The translations under genes and the position numbers were made by a program. Below, one piece after another: positions 1-6,459 of a stretch of 8,538 nt of DNA. The stretch covers positions 1-8,538 of the forward strand of contig QFOU01000058.1 of NCBI GenBank assembly GCA_003241595.1, read 5' to 3'. Numbering within the stretch: position 1 is the stretch's first letter; every line of letters begins with the position of its first letter. The stretch comes from Pseudomonas fluorescens. Its GTDB lineage: Bacteria; Pseudomonadota; Alphaproteobacteria; UBA2136; UBA6156. Under the pieces are notes generated by a model that saw only the letters and a program-made list of their open reading frames with translations, made no database searches and was not told the DNA's origin.

Positions 1-1313
1 TGTACTGCCAGCATCACGTAGCCGTGGTGCGTGAACTTGATGGCGTTACCGACCAGATTGATGAGCACTTGACGCAGGCGCGCGGAGTCTCCGACGAACA
101 TCGCGGGGAGATCGGGATCGAGGTGCAAGACCAGCTCGAGTGCTTTATCGCGGGCTTTGACGGCCAGCATATCGCCGAGGCTTTCGAGCGTGCTGGTAAG
201 GTTGAACGGCGATTTTTCCAATTCTATCTTACCGGCTTCGATCTTGGAGAAATCGAGGATGTCGTCGATCAGTGAAAGCAGGGCATCGGCGCTTTGCTGT
301 ACGGTGCGTGCATAGTGGGCCTGTTTGCTATTCAGGCCGCTTTCGAGCAAGAGGTCGGTCATGCCGATGACGCCGTTCATGGGAGTGCGGATCTCGTGGC
401 TCATGGTGGCCATGAACTCGCTCTTCATGGAGTTGGCGCGGAGGGCTTCGTCGCGTGCGGTCTCCATATCCAGCGTGAGCATTTCCATTTGATTGGCGTA
501 GCTGCTGAGTTGTTCTTCGTTCTCGTTCTGTTTACGGATCATGGTATTGAGGCTGGTGGCCACCTCGTTGAATTCGAAGCTGGTAAGGGCGGGTGCACTG
601 GCATTGCGGTTGCCATGCGTGTAGGTTTGCATGGTGTTGCGGATGCTGGTGAGCGGCCGGTAGATATGGCGATAGAGCAACCCGTAGATAAGCAGGATGG
701 TGGTGCAAATGAGCAGACCGCTGGTAAGCGCAAAGACCAGCATATCGCGCTTGAGGGCTGTCCACTGGCTGGTAATATCGATTTCCACCATAATAATGCC
801 CCGCAAGGAGGTTTGCCCCGCAGTGGTGGTGGGAATGAGAGTAGGCACCAGATACAGATAGGAGTTATCGAGATAGGAGCCGCGGCTGGTGGTGCTGGAC
901 GAGATCGCTTTTTCCATGGCCTGCCGTAAAATGGGATTGGGGTGTTTGTTGATAGGTTGGCCGACAAGGTTCGCCTGGTTGCTGTTACGGATCATCATTG
1001 TGCTGCGGTCGATGACCGTGATTTCTTTCACGTCGCGGTTGGCGGCAAGGCTTTCTGCCATGCGCGAGAGGGCTTCGACCACCGGTGTGCTTTGGCCGCG
1101 ATGCTCGAGAGCTTGCGCGATAAGTTCGGCGCGAGTTTCGGTTTGGGCATGGATACGATGAATGGATTCGAAGCAGTACCAACCGACAACAAGAGCGAGC
1201 AATGTGAACTCAAGCAGCACGATGGGCCACAGCATTTGCGGCAGAAGCGACATCGCGGTGGATTGAGAAGGAGCGGCGTGGGACGTTACATGGGAGAAGG
1301 TGGGAGAGTACAT
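1..1313 (-). CDS. Membrane sensor histidine kinase, BarA-like layout (3' end beyond window)
   Basis: The product is an inner-membrane sensor kinase that autophosphorylates on His and passes the phosphate to a receiver domain. The frame stays open to the window edge, giving 437 complete codons. In order: a short N-terminal tail; a membrane segment at about residues 27-48; a periplasmic sensor region at about 49-188 that I cannot assign to a family; a second membrane segment at 191-214; HAMP at about 215-265; a coiled linker; then HisKA with the H-box SHEIRTPMNGVIGM, phospho-acceptor His306. The HATPase begins with the N-box LINLVGNAIKF (Asn419, Asn423) just before the edge. The start ATG at 1313 overlaps the upstream TAA as TAATG, which argues for coupling and fixes the start; Met21 is a weaker alternative. 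H-box and linker resemble hybrid kinases of the BarA type, so receiver or Hpt domains may follow outside the window. The ligand is unknown; the adjacent binding protein is the natural candidate partner. Confidence 0.93.
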   Translation of the reverse strand, partial: MYSPTFSHVTSHAAPSQSTAMSLLPQMLWPIVLLEFTLLALVVGWYCFESIHRIHAQTETRAELIAQALEHRGQSTPVVEALSRMAESLAANRDVKEITVIDRSTMMIRNSNQANLVGQPINKHPNPILRQAMEKAISSSTTSRGSYLDNSYLYLVPTLIPTTTAGQTSLRGIIMVEIDITSQWTALKRDMLVFALTSGLLICTTILLIYGLLYRHIYRPLTSIRNTMQTYTHGNRNASAPALTSFEFNEVATSLNTMIRKQNENEEQLSSYANQMEMLTLDMETARDEALRANSMKSEFMATMSHEIRTPMNGVIGMTDLLLESGLNSKQAHYARTVQQSADALLSLIDDILDFSKIEAGKIELEKSPFNLTSTLESLGDMLAVKARDKALELVLHLDPDLPAMFVGDSARLRQVLINLVGNAIKFTHHGYVMLAV

Positions 1314-2371
1314 TAGCGTTGTCCTTCTTGTTGATACCAAACATCCACGGTGTTGGAGATGGTGGCTTCTGAGAGCGGTTTTTGGGGGTTGAGAGTGACG
1401 GCGGCCTTGTGAATCGCACGTGCCACAGTGCCATCGCGGGTCATGCGCTGGTTGGCGGCACGGTCGACGAGCGTGATGTCGTTGTTCATTTCCTGATATT
1501 GCTGGAGCGTGATGCCGTAGCGGCGCGCGAACAGATCGCGCGTTTCTTCCGGATGGGAGTTCGCATAATCAATGGCGCTTTGCCATGCGAGTTGGAGGCG
1601 GCGGCTGAGTTCGGGTTCGGCTTCGACCATTGCCGGACTCACGGCCACTACATCGATAATTTCTTCGGAAATGGCGTGGGTATCGAACAGAATGTGCATA
1701 TCCCGTTTTTCGAGAATTTGGCTGGCAAAGGGGTGATAGGTGATGATGGCGTCGAGATCTCCGCGGATGGCTTGATAAGTGAGGACGCTTTGGCTGCCGG
1801 GGATGAGGCGGATATCATTCGGTCGGACATTGGTGCCTTCCAGCGCGCGGCCTAAGATATAGCGGCTGACAGCTGAACTGAGCTCTATACCCATTTTGGT
1901 ATTGGAAAGGTCGTTCACCGTAGTGATGGACGGAGTGGCGAGCATCATGTCGGCGCCTTTGGAGTAATCTGTTACCAGTACGATGCGTGCGGGTGTTCCG
2001 CTTTCCTGCATGGATTCGGTGACATCGAGCACTGCGCTGGTATAGCCATCAATGAGGCCGCGTTCGAACGCGGTGCGCATATCGATGATTGAATTGATGG
2101 GGACGAGTTCAATGTCGAGGCCGTGCGCTTTGAAAAAGCCTTTCTGTTTCGCCAGATAGAGATAATCGAACCCCGGCCAATTGGTGATGGCAATGCGCCA
2201 GGGCCGGGTATTTTCTGGGCGTTGTATAAGGGCAAATGCAAGGCCGCCGCCCAGCACCAGCATAAGCGCGAGGATGTCCAGCACAAACTGGCGGTTGAAG
2301 CGGTAGATGGCCGGTTGCGGTTGAGGAGGATGGTGGGGTTTAGGATTCATGAATGTGTTGCCTGTTACCAT
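1313..2371 (-). CDS. Membrane-anchored NMT1/TauA-like solute-binding protein
   Basis: 352 residues. A Pro/His-rich cytoplasmic tail (about 1-22) precedes one hydrophobic segment (about 30-49) with basic residues (RFNRQ) on its inner side. No lipobox or clear signal peptidase site is visible, so the protein is probably tethered to the inner membrane with the binding domain in the periplasm. From residue 58 the sequence has the pattern of the NMT1/THI5-like (SsuA/TauA) binding-protein family: IAITNWPGFDYLYLAKQKGFF, then a GLIDGYTSAVLDV stretch, a TKMGIELSS stretch and GDLDAIITYHPF. Family members bind small molecules such as sulfonates, nitrate or pyrimidine precursors for ABC importers. Here neither permease nor ATPase is adjacent; the neighbours are a response regulator and a histidine kinase, so a sensory role is inferred. 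ATG 2371 overlaps the preceding stop (ATGGTAA); Met8 (2350) is an alternative start. The substrate cannot be read from the sequence. Confidence 0.9.
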   Translation of the reverse strand: MVTGNTFMNPKPHHPPQPQPAIYRFNRQFVLDILALMLVLGGGLAFALIQRPENTRPWRIAITNWPGFDYLYLAKQKGFFKAHGLDIELVPINSIIDMRTAFERGLIDGYTSAVLDVTESMQESGTPARIVLVTDYSKGADMMLATPSITTVNDLSNTKMGIELSSAVSRYILGRALEGTNVRPNDIRLIPGSQSVLTYQAIRGDLDAIITYHPFASQILEKRDMHILFDTHAISEEIIDVVAVSPAMVEAEPELSRRLQLAWQSAIDYANSHPEETRDLFARRYGITLQQYQEMNNDITLVDRAANQRMTRDGTVARAIHKAAVTLNPQKPLSEATISNTVDVWYQQEGQR

Positions 2372-3294
2372 GAGAGGTCGGGACGGATGCCCGCTTGCGC
2401 CTGCACGATGTTGCCGGCGGGGTTGTAGGCCAGTTTATCGAACCCGCTGGCACGGGCTTGCGCGATACCGCGGCCGTGACCTGCGGTGGCGCGCTCCGGC
2501 GAGAATTCCAGATAGCTGCGCCAGTCGAAGCCGTTGCCGGGGTCGGCGATGGTGAGGCGGGTGGAATCGGGCTGGCGTTCGATAACGACCTTGATGAGTT
2601 TTTCCCGGTTTTCTGGCAGGGATTCGCGGCGGGCGACCTCTTGCGCCCAGTTGCCTTGCGCAAGAAGTTGGCCTTTGAGGGTATAGCCGATGCCGAGTAG
2701 GCCGTGCTCCACCGCATTCAGGATAAGTGCCGCGATACCGCCGAGTGCGCGGCCCGGTTGGGGGAAGAGGGGGGCGAGTTGGGTGGCGAGTTGCTCTGCC
2801 TCGGCCACCGTGCGGCAGGTGAAGACGCCTTGGCGCAGCATGGCGAGGCCGCTATGACCGCGCAGTTGGCGGGTGAAGTTGCGGCGGCGCGTACCTTCGG
2901 TGACCGCGCTATTCACCACCGCGCCGACCACGGCTTTTTCCACCGGTTTGGTGAGGTAGTAGAAGACACCCGCGTTGAGGCCTTCTCGCACCTGATTGGG
3001 TTCGGCGGCGCCGGTGACCATGACGACCGGCATTTGCGCGAGGTCGGCGTTCTGTTTCATCATGCGGACGAGGGAGAGGCCGTCCAGCCCCGGCATATTG
3101 CGGTCGATGAGCGCGGCATCGATACTGCCGGGGCGCTGGTTGAGGATGGAGTAGGCTTCCTGGCCGTCGGCGGCCTCCAGCACCGTGTAGCCGGAGTCTT
3201 CCAGCATGCCGGAAAGGAGGTTGCGGATGACGCGATCGTCATCGGCAACAAGGACCGTGGGAGAGCTGGCGGGGAAGGGGGGTGGGGTGTTCAT
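2365..3294 (-). CDS. Response regulator with receiver and HATPase (RsbW-like) domains
   Basis: 309 residues, cytoplasmic. An N-terminal receiver domain (about 12-130) has every expected residue: acidic Asp18/Asp19, phospho-acceptor Asp64 (LIDRNMPG), Thr94 (VMVTGA) and Lys116 (LTKPVE). A linker leads to a GHKL ATPase domain (about 165-300) with the N-box LILNAVEHG (Asn193, Glu196, His197), the G1 box DPGNGFDW (251-258) and the G2-like GHGRGIAQA (272-280). There is no HisKA dimerisation domain or acceptor His, so it is not a classic kinase; the ATPase half resembles the HATPase_c_2/RsbW type. Its output could be protein phosphorylation or partner binding gated by Asp64 phosphorylation, which is inferred. 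It starts 29 bases after the upstream stop with no terminator between, and its stop overlaps the next start. No strong ribosome-binding site is visible, only A-rich sequence with AAAGAAC, which hints at dependence on upstream translation. Confidence 0.92.
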   Translation of the reverse strand: MNTPPPFPASSPTVLVADDDRVIRNLLSGMLEDSGYTVLEAADGQEAYSILNQRPGSIDAALIDRNMPGLDGLSLVRMMKQNADLAQMPVVMVTGAAEPNQVREGLNAGVFYYLTKPVEKAVVGAVVNSAVTEGTRRRNFTRQLRGHSGLAMLRQGVFTCRTVAEAEQLATQLAPLFPQPGRALGGIAALILNAVEHGLLGIGYTLKGQLLAQGNWAQEVARRESLPENREKLIKVVIERQPDSTRLTIADPGNGFDWRSYLEFSPERATAGHGRGIAQARASGFDKLAYNPAGNIVQAQAGIRPDLSW

Positions 3295-3323
3295 ATTTTT
3301 GTTCTTTTTAGTTGGGTTGGCGA

Positions 3324-3521
3324 TTAAGCGGAGGGGGCGAGGTCATCCAGCGCATTACGGATGGGACGGAGGAGGTAATCCATAATGCTGTGGCGCCCGG
3401 TAACGACACCTGCGACCACGACCATGCCGGGTTTGATGGTTTGCGAGCCGCGTGCGCCTTGTAGGGTTTGCGGGATGCGCACCCAGGTCGCGGAAGATAT
3501 CGACCCCGCGCAGGCGGCTGA
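3324..3521 (-). other. HlyD-family C-terminal fragment fused in frame
   Basis: About 65 residues ending TWVRIPQTL, then IKPGMVVVAGVVTG, then DYLLRPI. The spacing and key residues (PGM, TG, YLL.P) fit the C-terminus of HlyD/type I secretion adaptors. The other two frames over the junction show no continuation of HlyD upstream, so this looks like a deletion joint rather than a frameshift. Confidence 0.7.
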
Positions 3522-4769
3522 TTCGGTGAGGACACCGGTGAGACCGGACTGCGTATTGTCGGTAACAGCGCCGAGACCTTGTGTCACGTTGTTGGCGATA
3601 TTGGCGAGAACATCGCTGGTACCACCAATCACGTTGGAGAGGGTTGAAGTTACCGCATTGTGGACTTCGGCCACCGCCGTTTCGGTGAGGGTGCCGACGT
3701 TGGTGAGGTGGGCGGCGGTTTCGGCCACCGTAGCGGTGAGGTTGCCCGCGACTTCGGAGGCTGCGGCAGCAAGGCCTGTGTGCAGATTTGCGGCGACATC
3801 TTCCACGACCACGGGAAGCGCGGTTGCGTGCTCGATGGTTTGGCCAACGGCTGTAGCGACGTTGCTGGCTGTTTGCTCCAGAGCGCCGGTAAGGGCTCCG
3901 TGGAGGTTGGTGGCAATGTCTTCAACAATCACCGGAACGGTTGCGAGGTGTCCTGCGGTTTGGCCCAGTGTGCTGGCGATATTCCCAGCGCTTTGATCGA
4001 GTGCGGAGGAGACGCCTGTGTTCAGGTTGGCTGCGACGTTACCTACGGTTGCGGGAAGGCTAGTGAGCTGTTGGGCGGTTTGATCCAAGGCGCTTTGCAG
4101 GTTGCTTACTGCTTCGGAGATAACGGCTTCAGCACCCGTTACTACTGGGGCGAGACCGGCAGTGAGGTTGCCTTGGAGGTTCGCAGTGAGGTCGTTGACC
4201 CCAGCTGGAATATTGGCGGCAACATCTTGCACGGCAGCGGGGAGAGTCGCGAGCTGTTGGGCTGCACTTTCGAGAGCCGGAGCGGCGTTAGAGGCGATTT
4301 GCTCTAACGTGGATGCGGCGGCGTTTTGAAGGTTACTGGCTACGCTTTCCAGAGCTGACGGAATGTTCGCCAGATTTTCGGTGGTGGTTGCCAATGCTTG
4401 TGAGGCTACAGTTTCGAGACCCGTGGCGACGGGGGCGAGTGCGTTTGAGGCACCGCTGGCCACGTTGGTGAGTGTAGTGCTTAACGCGGTTTGCGCGTTG
4501 CCGAGACCTCCTGAGAGACCGCCGAACAGGCCGCTGAGTAAGCCGGTGACGCCGGTAGCTGTACCTCCGACCACGTTGGCGACTTGGCCGGTGGCGGCGT
4601 CAAGGATGTCGCTGACGCCTTCGGTGACATTCACTTGTTGGCCATTGGGCATGGTGAGGGCGAGCTCGATCAGATTATCGAGGGGCATATCGCCGTTACC
4701 GAGCAGGTAGAGCTGGATGAGGTTGTTGGAGGAGTCGGATTCGTTGGCGCCGACATTGATACCGAGCAA
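3324..4769 (-). CDS. Second part of frameshifted repeat protein, ending in an HlyD C-terminal tail
   Basis: As drawn, 481 residues from a TTG at 4769, but the frame is open upstream to the apparent frameshift at 4864, so this is probably not an independent start. Residues 1-60 continue the repeats of the upstream piece. A Gly/Leu-rich stretch follows (GLLSGLFGGLSGGLG, 76-90). Then come Ala/Thr/Val/Asn-rich, probably helical units of about 40 residues (about 130-385). Residues 1-430 contain no Lys or Arg. From about 417 the character changes: six basic residues, a lone Cys (420), and a C-terminus reading IKPGMVVVAGVVTG, then DYLLRPI. This is the signature ending of HlyD-family type I secretion adaptors (pattern I.PGM.v.a.i.TG.rsv..YLL.P). 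The membrane anchor, hairpin and lipoyl parts of HlyD are absent, so the tail cannot work as an adaptor. The simplest reading is a gene fusion by deletion, or an assembly join. The three signalling genes follow 29 bases downstream. Confidence 0.75.
   Translation of the reverse strand: MLGINVGANESDSSNNLIQLYLLGNGDMPLDNLIELALTMPNGQQVNVTEGVSDILDAATGQVANVVGGTATGVTGLLSGLFGGLSGGLGNAQTALSTTLTNVASGASNALAPVATGLETVASQALATTTENLANIPSALESVASNLQNAAASTLEQIASNAAPALESAAQQLATLPAAVQDVAANIPAGVNDLTANLQGNLTAGLAPVVTGAEAVISEAVSNLQSALDQTAQQLTSLPATVGNVAANLNTGVSSALDQSAGNIASTLGQTAGHLATVPVIVEDIATNLHGALTGALEQTASNVATAVGQTIEHATALPVVVEDVAANLHTGLAAAASEVAGNLTATVAETAAHLTNVGTLTETAVAEVHNAVTSTLSNVIGGTSDVLANIANNVTQGLGAVTDNTQSGLTGVLTESAACAGSISSATWVRIPQTLQGARGSQTIKPGMVVVAGVVTGRHSIMDYLLRPIRNALDDLAPSA
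3615..4382 (-). repeat. Second repeat block, helical-looking units of about 40 residues
   Basis: Units start at residues 130, 170, 232, 272, 312 and 352 of the second piece. Four are exactly 40 residues long, one is 62 with an apparent insertion, and the last is degenerate. The theme is A..L..LP..VEDVAANLH.GL..AL...A.N.....GQT. The Ala/Val/Leu spacing suggests amphipathic helices. The sequence is unrelated to the upstream repeats although the period is the same. DNA identity between units is lower than in the first block, which suggests older duplication. Confidence 0.8.
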
Positions 4770-4834
4770 GCCTTGAACTTCGGCATTTGTACCGAGCAGG
4801 TTGGCGCTGACGAGAGGGCCGTCTCCGTTGAGAT

Positions 4835-6229
4835 TCAGGCCGAGATCGGCGACAGGTTGTTCGCCAGTAATGGTACACCGATGGTGGCGAGGTTGCCTTC
4901 TCCATTGAGGAGGGCGATATCGGCCAGTGAGCCTTCGCTGGTATTGTTGTCGTTACCGGCGGTGAGTTCGAGCAGGGGATTTCCATCGAGGAGCGAGAGG
5001 CCGACGTTGGCGAGAGTACCTTCGGATGGCATCAGGTCGACATCCAGTAAGCCTGCGGGGCTATTGCCGTTACCGGCGGAGATGTCGATGAGCGGGTTTT
5101 CTCCGAGCAGGGGCACGGTCACCGCGGCGACACCACCGTTGCTGCCGAGCAGATTGACATCGGCGAGAGAGCCTTCGGCAGAGGTGGAATCGTTACCGGT
5201 GGTGAGTTCCAGCAACGGGTTGTTACCGAAGAGGGGAATGCTGACGTTGGCGAGAGTACCTTCGGATGGCATCAGGTCGATATCGGCGAGCGAGGCGGGG
5301 CTATTGCCATTGCCGGTGGAGATATCGATGAGCGGGTTGCTGCCGAGGGCAGGCACGGTGATACCAGCGATCTGGCCGTTATCGTTCAGCAAGCGGACAT
5401 CGGCGATGGTACCAGCGGGATTACCGGAGGTATCGCCTGCGCCAACATAGATAAGCGGAGGTGTGGTGGTGGGGTTACCGCCGTTACCGAGGATGGGCAG
5501 ATTGCCGAGGCCCAGATTTGTACCGCCACCGGTGAGGATGTCGTTAAGGGTTGTGCCCACGTTATTGAGGAGATTGCCCACGGTTTGGGGGTTACCGGAG
5601 AGGACATCGGTGAGCGTGTTTTCAACGAGGTTGACGACCGGCGCAAGGGTTTGCTGGATATTGGTATCGAGGTGGATGTTGGGCAGGATGCCGGTGTTGA
5701 CGTCGGCGACGATATCCGGCGAGCGGGGGGTTGGATCGGGATCCGGGCCGGGGTTAGGACCTGGTCCAGGGCCGGGTCCGGGCCCTGGGCCAGGCCCAGG
5801 GTTGATAATGTTGATCTGGGTATTATTACTGCTGGAGGCAAAGCTGCTGTTGGCGTAAGAACCGGCGTTGGAAGAGCCTTCGGCTTCAGTAGCGAGGGCG
5901 GCAGCGGTGGAGGTATCTACGGGAGTGCCGACGCCGGAGAAATCTTGGTTTTCGGCTTGGGCACCGAAGGGGAGGGTTTGCGCGGCGGTGGTGGCTGCAG
6001 CGACGTTATCGGCCGCGAATGCGCTACCGAGGACTGCGGTTTGTGCCGTGTTTTCGAAGCTATTTTTGGCCGCTCCTTCAAGGCCAGCGCCGGTTTGGGT
6101 GGTGGCGACGGCGGCGGCGCTGTCGGTGGGCAGCGTGCCGGTGGCGGTGATGGTTTCGTCGCTGTTAAGTTGTTCGTATTTCAGCGGGTTGCCGTTACCG
6201 GGGACGTTTTTAAGCGTAAAGAGAGCCAT
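4835..6229 (-). CDS. First part of large acidic repeat protein, probable type I-secreted surface protein
   Basis: 464 residues as read, ended early by TGA at 4835 after an apparent one-base loss at about 4864. There is no Sec signal peptide. Residues 1-140 are Ala/Ser/Thr-rich. A Gly-Pro linker (seven GP pairs at 145-158, then NPGPDPDPTP) follows, then a leucine/asparagine region (172-270) and two 80-residue repeats (273-352, 353-432), each made of two related halves of about 40 residues with the theme L.DV.L...G..A.V...L..NPL....GN. Only five basic residues occur (Lys7, 17, 55; Arg169, 279) and no Cys. Such composition, with repeats and no N-terminal signal, is typical of large type I-secreted adhesins; this is inference, supported by the HlyD sequence at the far end of the locus. 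No named family is recognised and no RTX nonapeptides are seen. The start ATG 6229 has AAAGGA seven bases upstream. Confidence 0.8.
   Translation of the reverse strand: MALFTLKNVPGNGNPLKYEQLNSDETITATGTLPTDSAAAVATTQTGAGLEGAAKNSFENTAQTAVLGSAFAADNVAAATTAAQTLPFGAQAENQDFSGVGTPVDTSTAAALATEAEGSSNAGSYANSSFASSSNNTQINIINPGPGPGPGPGPGPGPNPGPDPDPTPRSPDIVADVNTGILPNIHLDTNIQQTLAPVVNLVENTLTDVLSGNPQTVGNLLNNVGTTLNDILTGGGTNLGLGNLPILGNGGNPTTTPPLIYVGAGDTSGNPAGTIADVRLLNDNGQIAGITVPALGSNPLIDISTGNGNSPASLADIDLMPSEGTLANVSIPLFGNNPLLELTTGNDSTSAEGSLADVNLLGSNGGVAAVTVPLLGENPLIDISAGNGNSPAGLLDVDLMPSEGTLANVGLSLLDGNPLLELTAGNDNNTSEGSLADIALLNGEGNLATIGVPLLANNLSPISA
4861..4867 (-). other. Probable single-base deletion (frameshift point)
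   Basis: The coding strand reads CCATTACTGGCGAACAA, whereas the repeat unit one 80-residue period earlier encodes PLLGEN. Restoring one G (CTGGGCGAA) gives Pro-Leu-Leu-Gly-Glu-Gln and joins the two open frames. The GG corresponds to plus-strand cc at 4864-4865. Confidence 0.65.
4934..5413 (-). repeat. Two 240-bp tandem repeats encoding 80-residue units
   Basis: Unit 1 (5174-5413) and unit 2 (4934-5173) each encode exactly 80 residues, and each splits into two related halves of about 40. A degenerate half-unit lies upstream (about 5414-5521) and a diverging third unit downstream, where the frameshift falls. DNA identity is high in places: 38 bases at 5003-5040 recur exactly at 5243-5280, 240 bases apart. 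Most conserved are the residues DLMPSEGTLANV, NPLIDIS and NPLLELT. Confidence 0.85.
5717..5803 (-). repeat. Gly-Pro linker repeat
   Basis: Codes for seven consecutive Gly-Pro pairs followed by NPGPDPDPTP within the first repeat-protein piece. It probably forms an extended, proline-stiffened spacer between the Ala/Ser/Thr-rich head and the repeat region. It is not collagen-like, since the period is two residues rather than three. Confidence 0.85.
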
Positions 6230-6236
6230 AGTGGTA

Positions 6237-6242
6237 TCCTTT
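6237..6242 (-). promoter_or_regulatory. Ribosome-binding site of repeat-protein gene
   Basis: AAAGGA on the minus strand lies seven bases before ATG 6229. It supports this start for the repeat protein. Confidence 0.7.
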
Positions 6243-6364
6243 CTTTCTCATCGTCCTTATGGTTTGTATTGCTACTTATAGTTGTATCTTCTGACATGTG
6301 TTGTGGGGAGGGATTGCAAAGTGTTTGCGTGTGTGAGAGGGCGTGGGAGTGTTGTTATTTAGCC

Positions 6365-6399
6365 ATTTGTGCGGTGCGGGGAATGTTGGATTTGTGCGG
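6365..6399. repeat. Paired 10-base direct repeat in leader
   Basis: ATTTGTGCGG occurs at 6365-6374 and again at 6390-6399, 25 bases start to start. It could be a two-site regulator target, but it lies downstream of the candidate promoter and no regulator is recognised. Confidence 0.35.
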
Positions 6400-6459
6400 A
6401 AAAATTAAATTCTGAGGGGGTGGGTGGAAATCTGACAGGGGGTAATGGTACAACCTCCT

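Larger units (their letters stand above)
3324..6229 (-). pseudogene. Composite locus: repeat-protein gene with frameshift and HlyD-tail fusion
   Basis: The two pieces 4835-6229 and 3324-4769 look like one gene. Reading past the frameshift gives PLLGEQPVADLGLNLNGDG, which follows the repeat template PLLGENPLIDIS of the preceding unit. Neither Lys nor Arg appears on either side of the break, and no in-frame stop intervenes, so one inserted base would give about 968 codons. Whether this is a real pseudogene, a phase-variable gene or a sequencing error at a short G run cannot be decided here. The lack of further stops or decay argues for an error or a very recent mutation. Confidence 0.6.

Noticed and set aside
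294..929. 211-codon open frame on the plus strand
   Set aside because: Antisense to the histidine kinase, whose H-box, HAMP and N-box are clear in the minus frame.
1313..2371. Thiamine-precursor or taurine/sulfonate transport assignment
   Set aside because: Family membership alone does not give the ligand; no transporter or metabolic genes flank it, so a symbol such as tauA or thiY is not justified.
3615..4382. Regular 120-bp spacing as a CRISPR array
   Set aside because: The whole unit is repeated and protein-coding, with no short identical repeats separated by unique spacers.
5717..5803. Collagen-like domain
   Set aside because: The period is Gly-Pro, two residues, and not Gly-X-Y.
4835..6229. 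RTX calcium-binding toxin or adhesin
   Set aside because: No GGxGxDxUx nonapeptides are present in either piece; only the general type I-substrate character fits.
4584..6415. Long plus-strand open frames (4584-5450, 5585-6415)
   Set aside because: They are antisense to the repeat protein. The repetitive GC-rich codons keep the opposite strand free of stops; no start signals or family motifs support them.
6454..6459. AGGAGG on the minus strand as the ribosome-binding site of a small leader gene
   Set aside because: No ATG or GTG follows at a usable distance; a TTG abuts it directly with no spacer.
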